Below, one piece after another: positions 17,316 through 25,113 of a stretch of DNA of 64,000 bases. The translations under genes and the position numbers were made by a program. Position 1 is the first letter of the stretch. The number at the start of each line of letters is the position of its first letter. This stretch comes from Gemmatimonadota bacterium (GTDB lineage: Bacteria > Gemmatimonadota > Gemmatimonadetes > Longimicrobiales > Gaopeijiaceae), in NCBI GenBank assembly GCA_016209885.1, contig JACQVF010000042.1:19938-83937 (forward strand). Direction: 5' to 3'. The notes beneath the pieces were generated by a model. The model was given only the letters and a program-made list of their open reading frames with translations, was not told the origin of the DNA and did not search any database.

Positions 17316-19685
17316 ATTCACAAGCCGGACGTTTTCCTGGGCCGCCAGGTCGGCGTCTATCGCATCGAGCAGTTCCTCGGGGAGGGCGGCTTCGCCTTCG
17401 TGTACCGGGCGCGCGACCAGAGCCTCGAGATCGACGTGGCGCTCAAGGTCTTGAAGCCGGCGTTCGCTCACGATCCGATCTTCGAGGAGAACTTCCGGCG
17501 CGAGGCTCACCGCGCGGCCAAGTTTCGCCATCCCAGCGTGATCGCCATCCACTATGCGGGCAAGGAGGGCGAGGTCGTCTTCTTTTCCATGGACTATCTG
17601 GAGAAGGGGTTGAAGGACCTGATCGCCGAGGGTCCGGTGGAAGAGCGGAAGATCGTCAGGGTCGGGATGGACGTGTCGTCGGCGTTGCAGTTCGCGCACA
17701 CGTTCGAGGGCGGGATCGTCCACCGGGACCTGAAGCCGGACAACATTCGCTTCGACCGCCACGGGAACGCGGTAGTGACGGACTTCGGGATCGCCCAGGT
17801 GGCGACCAACTACACGGCGGCCACCGGGACCACCGTCTCCGTGGGCACACCCCGGTACATGTCACCCGAGCAGGCGCGGGGCCGGAAAGTGGACCAGCGG
17901 TCGGATATCTACTCCCTGGGTGTGACCCTGTACGAGATGGCCACGGGCCAGGCCCCGTTCACGGGCGCGGACTGGTTCGAACTGGGGAGGAAGCACATCG
18001 AGGAGCCCCCGGTCCCGCCGCGGGAGCGGGGTGCCACGATCAGCCCGGGGCTCGAGCAGGTCATCCTCACTTGCATAGAGAAAGAGCCGGACGACCGGTT
18101 CCGGGACGCGGAGGAGGTGCACTCGGAGCTGAAGGCGCTGGCCGCCGGCGGCGAAACCGCCACGGTGGTGACCCCGCGGACTCTGCGGCCGAGGGTGCGG
18201 ATCACTAGCGAGACGCCCCAGAAGCCGGCGGCTCCCGCCGAGAAAGCGGCGGGCCCGGGAATCGCGGTTGCGGCCGCGTGGCTGCGGTGGCCAGTGGTCT
18301 ACACCGGGGCCGCCGCGCTGCTCGTCCTGGCGGCGCTCGGGGCGTACAGCGCGAATGTGGCGGGTGTACAGGCGTGGGCGGAGCAGAAGGCGCCTTTGCT
18401 GGCGCGCGTTCCGCTCATCCGTTCCGGGCGCGTGTACGTGCGGCCGCCGAGCTACGTCACCGTGGAGGGCGGCGCGGACGTGACCAGCACATTTACGCTC
18501 ACGTTCAGCGGGCCGATCGACCCGCGGACCGCCACCAGCGCGAACGTGCAGCTCGTCGGCCCGGATTCTGCCCCCGTTCCCGCGCAGGTGCGGGTGGTGC
18601 AGGACCTGGGAGCCGTCGAGATCGATCCGGACGGCGCCCTGGAGTTCGGCGCCCAGTACGCTGTGGTCGTGGGAGCCGGGCTCCTGGGCGCAAGCGGAGC
18701 AGCGGTCATGGAACGTGCCGGCGCCCGCGCCCCCGGCGCGCGCTTCACCTTCACCACGAGCCCGCCGCCCGCCGATCACGAGTCGCCACGCCTCGCCGAG
18801 AGCGTGCCGGCGCGAGGGGCGCAGAACGTGCCTCCCGCCGGCCCGATCACGCTCACATTCGACGAGGCGGTGGACCCGGCGACCGTGGACACGGTCAGCG
18901 TGCGCCTGTACGACGGACGCCGAAGAGCGATCCCGGTCCAGATCTTCTGCTGCGCGAACTCGCAGCGCACGGCGCGGATCGAGCCCGCGGCGGCACTCCG
19001 GGAGCGCACGGCATATATGCTCCTGCTGAGCCGTTGGGCACCGATCAAAGACCGGGCCGGGAACCCGCTGCAGCCGGACAGCGTGGTTTTCCGAACCGGC
19101 ACCGTGGCAGCGGCGTCTGCGACGAACGCCCCGCCGAGTGCGGGCGGCGTGGGCGCACCGGCCGGCGCGGTGGGCGCCGCGGTGGGCGGAGCCGGCACTC
19201 GGCCGGAAGCGACGGGCCCCGCGTTCTTCAACATCCACGTGGAGCCCGCGGCATTCGGCCCGTACGTCGTGGTGACGGTGAATGGCGAGGCGGTGGGCGA
19301 GCCGCCGGTGAGCGGATACGCGGTGGACGGGGGCAAGACGCACCCCGTCGAGGTATTCGGAGTGCCCGAGTTCTCCGCCTTCCGGATTTCTGTCTACCGC
19401 GAAGAACACCGAGCCGTGGCCGGGGAGAGCAGCGACATCGTCGCCCGGATCCAGCCGTTCGGCTCCATCAGCGTCAACTCAAACCCGGCGGGCATCGTGT
19501 ACGTGGACGGGAAGGAGGTCAGGCGCACACCGCTGGGCGGCTTCCCCGTCCGGTCCGGGCGGCATCGCGTCGAGGTCCGGCCGGTCGGCGCAGATGCGGA
19601 GCGCTACGACCCCTACGCGGTCGAGGTCCGCGTCGAACCGCTGGAATGGAAGACGCTGGGGACGGTGACACTGCCTGGAAAGTAG
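17316..19685 (+). CDS. Membrane Ser/Thr protein kinase with Big_5 and PEGA extracytoplasmic domains (ATT start)
   Basis: A PknB-type kinase of 789 residues. Kinase domain (about 15-275): Gly loop FLGEGGFAFVYRA, Lys44 in VALKVLK, catalytic loop HRDLKPDN, DFG, APE-equivalent MSPEQ and DIYSLG. A TM helix near residue 320 is followed by two bacterial Ig-like Big_5 domains (TSTFTLTFSGPIDPRTA and PITLTFDEAVDPATVDT) and a C-terminal PEGA domain (SISVNSNPAGIVYVDGKEV). No ATG, GTG or TTG occurs in frame between the upstream stop (17211-17213) and a GTG at 17400, which would delete the glycine loop. ATT at 17316 has GGAGGAGG 5 nt upstream and is the best start. The outer domains suggest sensing of a cell-envelope ligand. 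Confidence 0.85.
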   Translation: MHKPDVFLGRQVGVYRIEQFLGEGGFAFVYRARDQSLEIDVALKVLKPAFAHDPIFEENFRREAHRAAKFRHPSVIAIHYAGKEGEVVFFSMDYLEKGLKDLIAEGPVEERKIVRVGMDVSSALQFAHTFEGGIVHRDLKPDNIRFDRHGNAVVTDFGIAQVATNYTAATGTTVSVGTPRYMSPEQARGRKVDQRSDIYSLGVTLYEMATGQAPFTGADWFELGRKHIEEPPVPPRERGATISPGLEQVILTCIEKEPDDRFRDAEEVHSELKALAAGGETATVVTPRTLRPRVRITSETPQKPAAPAEKAAGPGIAVAAAWLRWPVVYTGAAALLVLAALGAYSANVAGVQAWAEQKAPLLARVPLIRSGRVYVRPPSYVTVEGGADVTSTFTLTFSGPIDPRTATSANVQLVGPDSAPVPAQVRVVQDLGAVEIDPDGALEFGAQYAVVVGAGLLGASGAAVMERAGARAPGARFTFTTSPPPADHESPRLAESVPARGAQNVPPAGPITLTFDEAVDPATVDTVSVRLYDGRRRAIPVQIFCCANSQRTARIEPAAALRERTAYMLLLSRWAPIKDRAGNPLQPDSVVFRTGTVAAASATNAPPSAGGVGAPAGAVGAAVGGAGTRPEATGPAFFNIHVEPAAFGPYVVVTVNGEAVGEPPVSGYAVDGGKTHPVEVFGVPEFSAFRISVYREEHRAVAGESSDIVARIQPFGSISVNSNPAGIVYVDGKEVRRTPLGGFPVRSGRHRVEVRPVGADAERYDPYAVEVRVEPLEWKTLGTVTLPGK

Positions 19686-19931
19686 CCGCTCACGCGCGAC
19701 CCGCCGCCCGGGAAAGCCGCCACGGCGCAAGTACGCTCCGTTGCTGAACGAGGCCGCCAGACCGGCGAATCGTCCCGGGAGAGTTCTTCTGTCACGGAAT
19801 GCACCCCCGGTTGGGGTTCACCCGTGGGAACGTCTTGCCGCCGTCACCGGACCGGTACAGCCTGCCGGCCTTCCCGTGCTGTGCGGCAACGCAGATCCGC
19901 CGGCGGCTTCGGCGCCGTGACCTTCCGATCG
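19686..19931. other. Intergenic spacer between converging kinase and SusD genes
   Basis: A 246-bp spacer at the tail-to-tail junction. It contains several GC-rich dyads but no hairpin followed by a convincing T-run on either strand, and no supported coding sequence. Confidence 0.5.
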
Positions 19932-21257
19932 CTACCTCTTCAGATTCGCGTTCGTGAACGTCTCCGACTCCGCGATCGGGAAGCCGAGGCTGCGGTCCTT
20001 GTCGAGGAAGGCCGCTGCCGGATCGGACTCCAGGGGATGGAGGGCACCGGATGTGCCGTTCTGGATCCAGCGGCGGAGGTCTCCGAGTCGGCGGGCCTCG
20101 AGCCAGAGTTCGATGCCACGTTCCCGCTTTAGATACGTCCAGGCATCCGTGAGGCTATTCGCCTTCCATGGCGGCACGCCCACGGAAGCCCGGACGGCAT
20201 TGATGATGGCCATCGCCGCCTGCCAGTCCTGGGTGAGCGCGAGGGCGGCCTCGGCCCTGATGAGCTCCGTCTCACGCCAGTTGGACAGCTTCACCGGCGA
20301 TTCCACGGACGTGTACTTGGTCTGGGGGTTCCATGGGATGTAGCCGCAGCAGACGACTGCAATGTTCCCGCGACGGCCCGACACACGGTAGGGCGTGCGG
20401 GGATCCTTCGTAGCGTCGTAGTACTCGGCGTACCAGGTGTTCCACTGCGTGTGCGCCTGGTAAATCCCAATTTCGGCGGCGCATTCGAAGACCCGATTTC
20501 GAGACTCGGACACGCCCAACTCGTAAAACGGAAGCAGGTAGGCGAAGGCCTTCGGGACAAGAGCCGCATCGTCGGCAGCGCCTTTCCAGTCTCTGAGCCA
20601 GACCCGCGCCGAAGCGCGTCCAGCCATGGCCGCGTGCTCGATGGCTGCCACCTTCGCGGCGCGCGCGATCTCCAGCGCCTTCGTGAAGTGGCTCTCTGCC
20701 CGCTTCCAGTACTCGATGTTCGGCTGCGCCGGCCCGCCGTCGAAGACAGCCTCGAGCATGTTGTCTCCCAGCAGACGGTTCGCATAGCCCGCCCAGAGGT
20801 GGCCCTGTGCCAGCTCTTTCGACGAGGCGGCCGCGTTACCGAGGACCTGCGTCATCCGGCGGACGCCGTCCTCCCCCACCCACCGGGCCCGCTGCGCCCT
20901 ATCCCAGTAATCGTTGGACTCGTTTGGCAGTAAGTGGCCGAACTGCGCGTTGGCGGTGATGCCACAGGACCCGGTCGTGCCCGCCGGGAAGAGCTCCCGC
21001 GCGACCGCACCGCCCCTGTAACTGATCTCGCTCAAGGCCGAGGTCAGATCCCTTTGCATCCCCTTGTTGATGGCCGGGAATGAGGCCGGGTCGTTCAACA
21101 CTGCGTCCTGGATCGGCCCCGGGTTGGACACCTCGAAATCGCAGGCGACGGTGCCCAGGAGGGCGAGGCTCAACGCACTGCCCCGAAGGACGATACAGGC
21201 CATGCCGACTCCAACCTTCCTCATATTCATCGGAGTCTTCTCTGCGCCGTGTCTCAT
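19932..21257 (-). CDS. SusD/RagB-like outer-membrane lipoprotein
   Basis: A 441-residue SusD-family protein, the surface lid of a SusCD nutrient importer. It has a long n-region, a hydrophobic core and a lipobox LGTVAC near residue 40, then CDFEVSNPGPIQDAVLNDP, which is the usual start of Gemmatimonadota SusD homologues. Helical TPR-like segments follow. The C-terminal motif YLKRERGIELWLEARRLGDLRRW is diagnostic of RagB/SusD. The ATG at 21257 has AAGGAGG 9 nt upstream; an internal ATG at 21230 would shorten the n-region. It follows the SusC gene by 39 bp and is surely cotranscribed. The ligand is unknown; nearby peptidase genes make peptides as likely as glycans. Confidence 0.92.
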   Translation of the reverse strand: MRHGAEKTPMNMRKVGVGMACIVLRGSALSLALLGTVACDFEVSNPGPIQDAVLNDPASFPAINKGMQRDLTSALSEISYRGGAVARELFPAGTTGSCGITANAQFGHLLPNESNDYWDRAQRARWVGEDGVRRMTQVLGNAAASSKELAQGHLWAGYANRLLGDNMLEAVFDGGPAQPNIEYWKRAESHFTKALEIARAAKVAAIEHAAMAGRASARVWLRDWKGAADDAALVPKAFAYLLPFYELGVSESRNRVFECAAEIGIYQAHTQWNTWYAEYYDATKDPRTPYRVSGRRGNIAVVCCGYIPWNPQTKYTSVESPVKLSNWRETELIRAEAALALTQDWQAAMAIINAVRASVGVPPWKANSLTDAWTYLKRERGIELWLEARRLGDLRRWIQNGTSGALHPLESDPAAAFLDKDRSLGFPIAESETFTNANLKR

Positions 21258-21296
21258 AGTCGCATTCCTCCTTCGTTCTCGCCTTCCCGCCCGAAC

Positions 21297-24260
21297 TCAG
21301 AAGGTCACCCGAATCGACATGAGGTATGTCGCTGGCGCTGGGATGTGCTCACTGAGGTAGCGGACCTTGGCTTGACTCCCCTCCTGACCACTCATCTCGG
21401 GCTCGAAGGCACGGAAGTCGGAGTTGAGCCACCTCCAGAAGTTCTGGGCGGACAGGGTCAGTGCCGCGCTGGACGCGCCGGGGATCCAGTCCTGGGGGAG
21501 AGGGGCGCGGAGGGTGAGCTCGCGGATCTTCATGAAATCGATAGGATAGATGTTGTAATCGCCGCTCGAGAGCCTCGGGTTGCAGCGGGCCCGCTCCATG
21601 GCCGTGAGCATGCTCTCGTTCTTCGCGTCGTAAAACTTCGCTCCCTGCTTCTTGTAGACTGACCAGCAGGTCGGCCAGTTCACGTTCCGCCTGATTGCTT
21701 GGTTCGATGCCTCTTCATTCATGTAGCCGCCGCCCTGGTATTCGGCCCGGGCGCTGAGGGAGATTCCCCACGGGAGCGAGAAGCTGGTGGACGCGTTGAT
21801 GATGGTGGTCGGCAAGTTCGGGCCATGGATACAGTCGGGACCTTTGGCCAGGACCGGGGCGGCGAGCTCATCAGGGTTCAAAACGCAGCGGGACCGGATC
21901 ACCGGTACCGGCTGCCCCTCCATGATCCAGCCAAATCTACCCAGGGACAAGGGGGGGGCGCCAGCGAGACTGAGGACCCTGCTATGGTTCGTGGAGACGC
22001 TCCCGCCGATTGACCATCCGAAATTGCTCCTCCGGAGCGCATCGATCTTGGCCGTCAGCTCGATCCCCTTGTTCTCCAGCTCACCCACATTCCCGAGCTG
22101 GGGATTCTGGAACCCCATGCTCGGGGGAGGAGTGACCGGGAAGAGGGCGTCCGTCACTTTCTGGTGGTAGTAGCTGAGGTCCAGGCTCAGGCGATCGTCC
22201 AGGAACGAGGCATCGAAGCCAAACTCCCTCTCCGTAGTCCGCTCGGGGGCCAGGTCCGGGTTACCGGATTGGTTCGGGCGCAAGGCCGAGCCTCCCCAAC
22301 TCAAGGCCTCCCACGTCTTCACCGCGTCGAAAGCGCCGGGGGCGCGGCCCGCCTGTCCCCAGGCGGCCCGGAGCTTTACCCGCCCAAGCGACTCCGGCCA
22401 GAATTCTTCGTCCGAGATCACATAGGACAGGCTGAGCTTCGGATAACGCTGGAGACCCAGGTTCTCACCGAATGCGCTGTTCCCGTCCACACGGATGCCA
22501 GCGGTCAAGAAGTAGCGATTGTTCAGATCGAAGACGTTCTGGACAAAGAACCCGGCGTTGACGACCCGCTGGCGCCCCTCCATCCCTAACGTGACAGCAC
22601 CATTGGAGATGACGTGGTTACCCGGCCCCGGCCAGTTGATCGCTTCGCCTGCCGTGAACAATTCCTCGGTGGCGATACTCTGTCCCCCGATGGAGAAACT
22701 GTTCCGGAGATTGTCCGTGAGGTTGAAGGCCGCGGTGGCCACATAGTCCACGGTCATGCTCGCTGATTCCCAGCGCTTGTCAATGGCAGCCCCACCAACC
22801 CAGCTGATCTGGCCGAACGCCCTGTAGTTCCTGCCATTGAAATCGGCAAGGTCGTAACCCAACGTGAGCCGTTGGGTGAGGAAGCCGAAGGAATGGGTTG
22901 CTGTCAGGCCAGTGACGAAGTGGTTGATCCACTGCGTCAACTCCCAGCCATGGATGAACTGATCGATATCCTCCTTCTTCGCAGAGGCAACGTAGTTGCG
23001 GTCCCGGCGGTAGACGTTCAGGGTGAGACCGAGGTTGTTCCCAGTCGGGGTCTGGTCGATCCGCGAGGACGAGTACGAAGTGCTCCACTGAAGCTGCAGC
23101 CCCGGCAACGGGGTGGCGGTCAAATTGCCCCGGACCGAGAACGTTTCCTCGTCGTCCAGGGGCAAAACGCCTTGGATGTCCCTGTACGATCCGGAAAGAA
23201 AGTACTGGATGTCCTGTGTGCCCCCCGCCAACGAAAGGTTGCTCTGCAGACGGTTGGCATTCCGGAGCCAGGGATCCATGAACATGCGAGAAGCGTCCTC
23301 GCCATTAGGCCCAGGCTCCCTGGGGCCGAAGGCATGGAGGTGGTCGAATCCCTCGTCGATCTGGAGTGTCCACACGGGCTTGGTGGCCTGGCGCCCTCGC
23401 TTCGTGAAGATCTGGATCACACCTGCCGCTGCCTCAGTGCCGTAGAGCGTTGTTGCGGCCGCGCCGCGAATCACTTCGAGGCGCTCAATGTCGTTGGGGT
23501 TGATGTCGTTGAGCGGGCTCGAGTGGTAATTCGAACCTCGATTGGTCGACCCGGTGGTGGGGTTGTTGTTGGGGTAAGGGTCCGAACGGATTCGGACACC
23601 ATCCACATAGACCAACGGTTGATTGCTCATGGCCACCGAGTTGTTGCCCCGGAGGCGGATCTGAGAGCCAGCCGCAATGGAGCCGCCGGTCGACAGGATC
23701 GTAGCTCCGGCAACCTGGCCTTGAAGGAGGTTTTCGATGCTCAACGGTGGCTTTTCCAACTGGGCGACGCTGAGCTGAGCGATGCTGTTGCCGATTTCCC
23801 GGCGCCGGGCTGCACCGGCAGTGCCCGTCACAACGATCTCGTCGAAGCCGAGCACGTCCGTTTGCAGTTCAAAGGTGAGCTGCACCGGCTCCCCCGCCCG
23901 GACAGTCGCCTGCCGCTCAGCGGTCTGGTAGCCGATGCGTTCGGCCCGGACGTCATACGTCCCGGCCGGAACGTTGAGCATGATGAAGCGGCCGTTATCG
24001 CCCGTCAGGGTACCGAGCCCGCTCCCGGGGATGAAGACCTGCACTGAGCCCAGCGGCTGCCGCGTACCAGAGACGACAACCTGGCCCAAGATTGTGCCGG
24101 TGGCCGGGGCCTGGGCCCGCGCCGGCGCGGCCGGAGCGAGTAGGGGAACCAGGGCGAGAAGGATTACCGCCCGCGAGGAGAGGGACCGCCCTTCGACCAT
24201 GGCCCTGGGGGGCGGAGTAAGCTCTCCGGACAGACAGGAATTCGTGAGATTCGTGTGCAC
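21297..24260 (-). CDS. SusC/RagA-type TonB-linked outer-membrane transporter
   Basis: A protein of about 987 residues. Order: signal peptide (about 20-50), a carboxypeptidase-regulatory-like Ig domain (about 55-135, GTILGQVVVSGTRQPLGSV), a TonB-box region (FDEIVVTGT), a plug domain with the SusC signature (PLVYVDGVRI and NDIERLEVIRGAAATTLYG), and a beta-barrel ending in Phe, as outer-membrane proteins do. It would take up oligomeric nutrients with SusD, powered by TonB-ExbBD encoded elsewhere. The GTG at 24260 is chosen because AAGGAGG lies 7 nt upstream; an in-frame ATG at 24200 starts closer to the hydrophobic core. Its likely promoter is about 600 bp upstream at 24879-24907, leaving an unusually long leader. 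Confidence 0.92.
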   Translation of the reverse strand: MHTNLTNSCLSGELTPPPRAMVEGRSLSSRAVILLALVPLLAPAAPARAQAPATGTILGQVVVSGTRQPLGSVQVFIPGSGLGTLTGDNGRFIMLNVPAGTYDVRAERIGYQTAERQATVRAGEPVQLTFELQTDVLGFDEIVVTGTAGAARRREIGNSIAQLSVAQLEKPPLSIENLLQGQVAGATILSTGGSIAAGSQIRLRGNNSVAMSNQPLVYVDGVRIRSDPYPNNNPTTGSTNRGSNYHSSPLNDINPNDIERLEVIRGAAATTLYGTEAAAGVIQIFTKRGRQATKPVWTLQIDEGFDHLHAFGPREPGPNGEDASRMFMDPWLRNANRLQSNLSLAGGTQDIQYFLSGSYRDIQGVLPLDDEETFSVRGNLTATPLPGLQLQWSTSYSSSRIDQTPTGNNLGLTLNVYRRDRNYVASAKKEDIDQFIHGWELTQWINHFVTGLTATHSFGFLTQRLTLGYDLADFNGRNYRAFGQISWVGGAAIDKRWESASMTVDYVATAAFNLTDNLRNSFSIGGQSIATEELFTAGEAINWPGPGNHVISNGAVTLGMEGRQRVVNAGFFVQNVFDLNNRYFLTAGIRVDGNSAFGENLGLQRYPKLSLSYVISDEEFWPESLGRVKLRAAWGQAGRAPGAFDAVKTWEALSWGGSALRPNQSGNPDLAPERTTEREFGFDASFLDDRLSLDLSYYHQKVTDALFPVTPPPSMGFQNPQLGNVGELENKGIELTAKIDALRRSNFGWSIGGSVSTNHSRVLSLAGAPPLSLGRFGWIMEGQPVPVIRSRCVLNPDELAAPVLAKGPDCIHGPNLPTTIINASTSFSLPWGISLSARAEYQGGGYMNEEASNQAIRRNVNWPTCWSVYKKQGAKFYDAKNESMLTAMERARCNPRLSSGDYNIYPIDFMKIRELTLRAPLPQDWIPGASSAALTLSAQNFWRWLNSDFRAFEPEMSGQEGSQAKVRYLSEHIPAPATYLMSIRVTF

Positions 24261-24406
24261 GGGGACTCCTCCTTCCTCTCGTCCGTCTTGAAAAGAACTT
24301 AGCGCCCTTCGCGTGCGAACTTTCGCGGTTGCCCGCCACCCCTCTGGGCGTGCCCGCCCACCCCTTAGCACCCCGCCGTAGAAGTGCCGTTTTTCACGCG
24401 GCCACG

Positions 24407-24434
24407 GGCAGCGCTGTGTTGGCAGCGCTGTGTT
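24407..24434. repeat. 14-bp perfect tandem duplication
   Basis: GGCAGCGCTGTGTT is present twice head to tail at 24407-24420 and 24421-24434, in the susC leader. Confidence 0.8.
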
Positions 24435-24541
24435 GCATGGCGGAACACCATTCTCGGGCGCCAGCAGCCGCCGGCATTGGCGAATCTAGGTCATCAGCGC
24501 CCATGGAAGGCGCAGGAGCGCGAAAACTGTCACTTCCCGCC

Positions 24542-24689
24542 AGCTTGATCCACCGATTCTCACAACCTTGATCCACTCCCCCTGGACTTCCTGGTTCTAC
24601 AGCTTTTTTCGGTGGATCAAGCTCGTGAGAAACTCACCCCTTTGGCTGGATCAAGCTAGCAAGAACCCTGGATCATGCTCGTGAGAAAT
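24542..24689. repeat. Iteron-like array, five TGGATCAAG units in two orientations
   Basis: Units with consensus TGGATCAAGCTNGTGAGAA. Two face left (cores at 24542-24552 and 24567-24575) and three face right (24613-24623, 24647-24657, 24669-24679), spaced 22-34 bp. The inner pair 24542-24554 and 24611-24623 forms a 13-bp perfect inverted repeat. No transposase gene flanks it. Head-to-head groups of short transposase-binding repeats are a feature of IS21-family ends, so it may be a scar of such an element; a regulator-binding array is the alternative. Confidence 0.6.
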
Positions 24690-24878
24690 GACAAAAACGG
24701 AGGCGGAAGAGGACCAACGGATCCCCTGCGCCTGGCCGGGGCTTCCTAGCGGTAAGAGAGGGAGGGATGGAGCGGATCGCTCGCGCATGTGGGCCTGGAG
24801 GGGTCGGCTACCGGATCGTCCGTACACAGACCGATCGTGCTGCTATCATGATTAACCTTCTATGTTTCGTATATGTTA

Positions 24879-24907
24879 TATATATAGGTCTTCAAAAGAG
24901 TTGTCAA
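24879..24907 (-). promoter_or_regulatory. Sigma-70-type promoter pointing toward susC
   Basis: Minus-strand -35 TTGACA (24902-24907), 17-bp spacer, -10 TATATA (24879-24884), embedded in the most AT-rich patch of the region. Predicted transcription start is near 24872, about 610 nt before the susC start codon. No other minus-strand gene lies between. Confidence 0.6.
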
Positions 24908-24912
24908 GGGTC

Positions 24913-24939
24913 GTGCATGCGGTACATGCGGTGCATGCG
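24913..24939. repeat. 9-bp tandem triplicate
   Basis: GTGCATGCG, GTACATGCG and GTGCATGCG in a row, just upstream of the minus-strand -35 box at 24902-24907. Confidence 0.7.
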
Positions 24940-25113
24940 GTATCGCGGGAGGAGCGGCAAGCGGCGCGGGAGCAACTCTGGGGTCGTACCCCTCCGACCC
25001 CCCGAGGGACGCGATTGATCACGAGCGCCCCTGAAGGGACACGGCGGATTCGCCGGTTCCCTCCGTAGCTTCCGAGGTGCGCCAGCCTGCTACTCAGGAG
25101 CGCGGGTCGGGTC

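Larger units (their letters stand above)
24261..25113. other. Long intergenic region upstream of susC
   Basis: Spacer of 853 bp without a supported gene. It contains a 14-bp tandem duplication (24407-24434), an array of five TGGATCAAG units (24542-24689), an AT-rich patch with a strong minus-strand promoter (24840-24907) and a 9-bp triplicate (24913-24939). Open frames at 24767-25018 and 24862-25068 on the plus strand run through these repeats, lack an SD and look like chance. Confidence 0.6.

Noticed and set aside
24542..24689. CRISPR-like repeat array
   Set aside because: Units are in both orientations, spacers are short and themselves similar, and no cas genes are present.
24767..25068. 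Two short plus-strand frames in the susC upstream region
   Set aside because: They run through the 9-bp triplicate and the AT-rich promoter, lack an SD and have no recognisable sequence.
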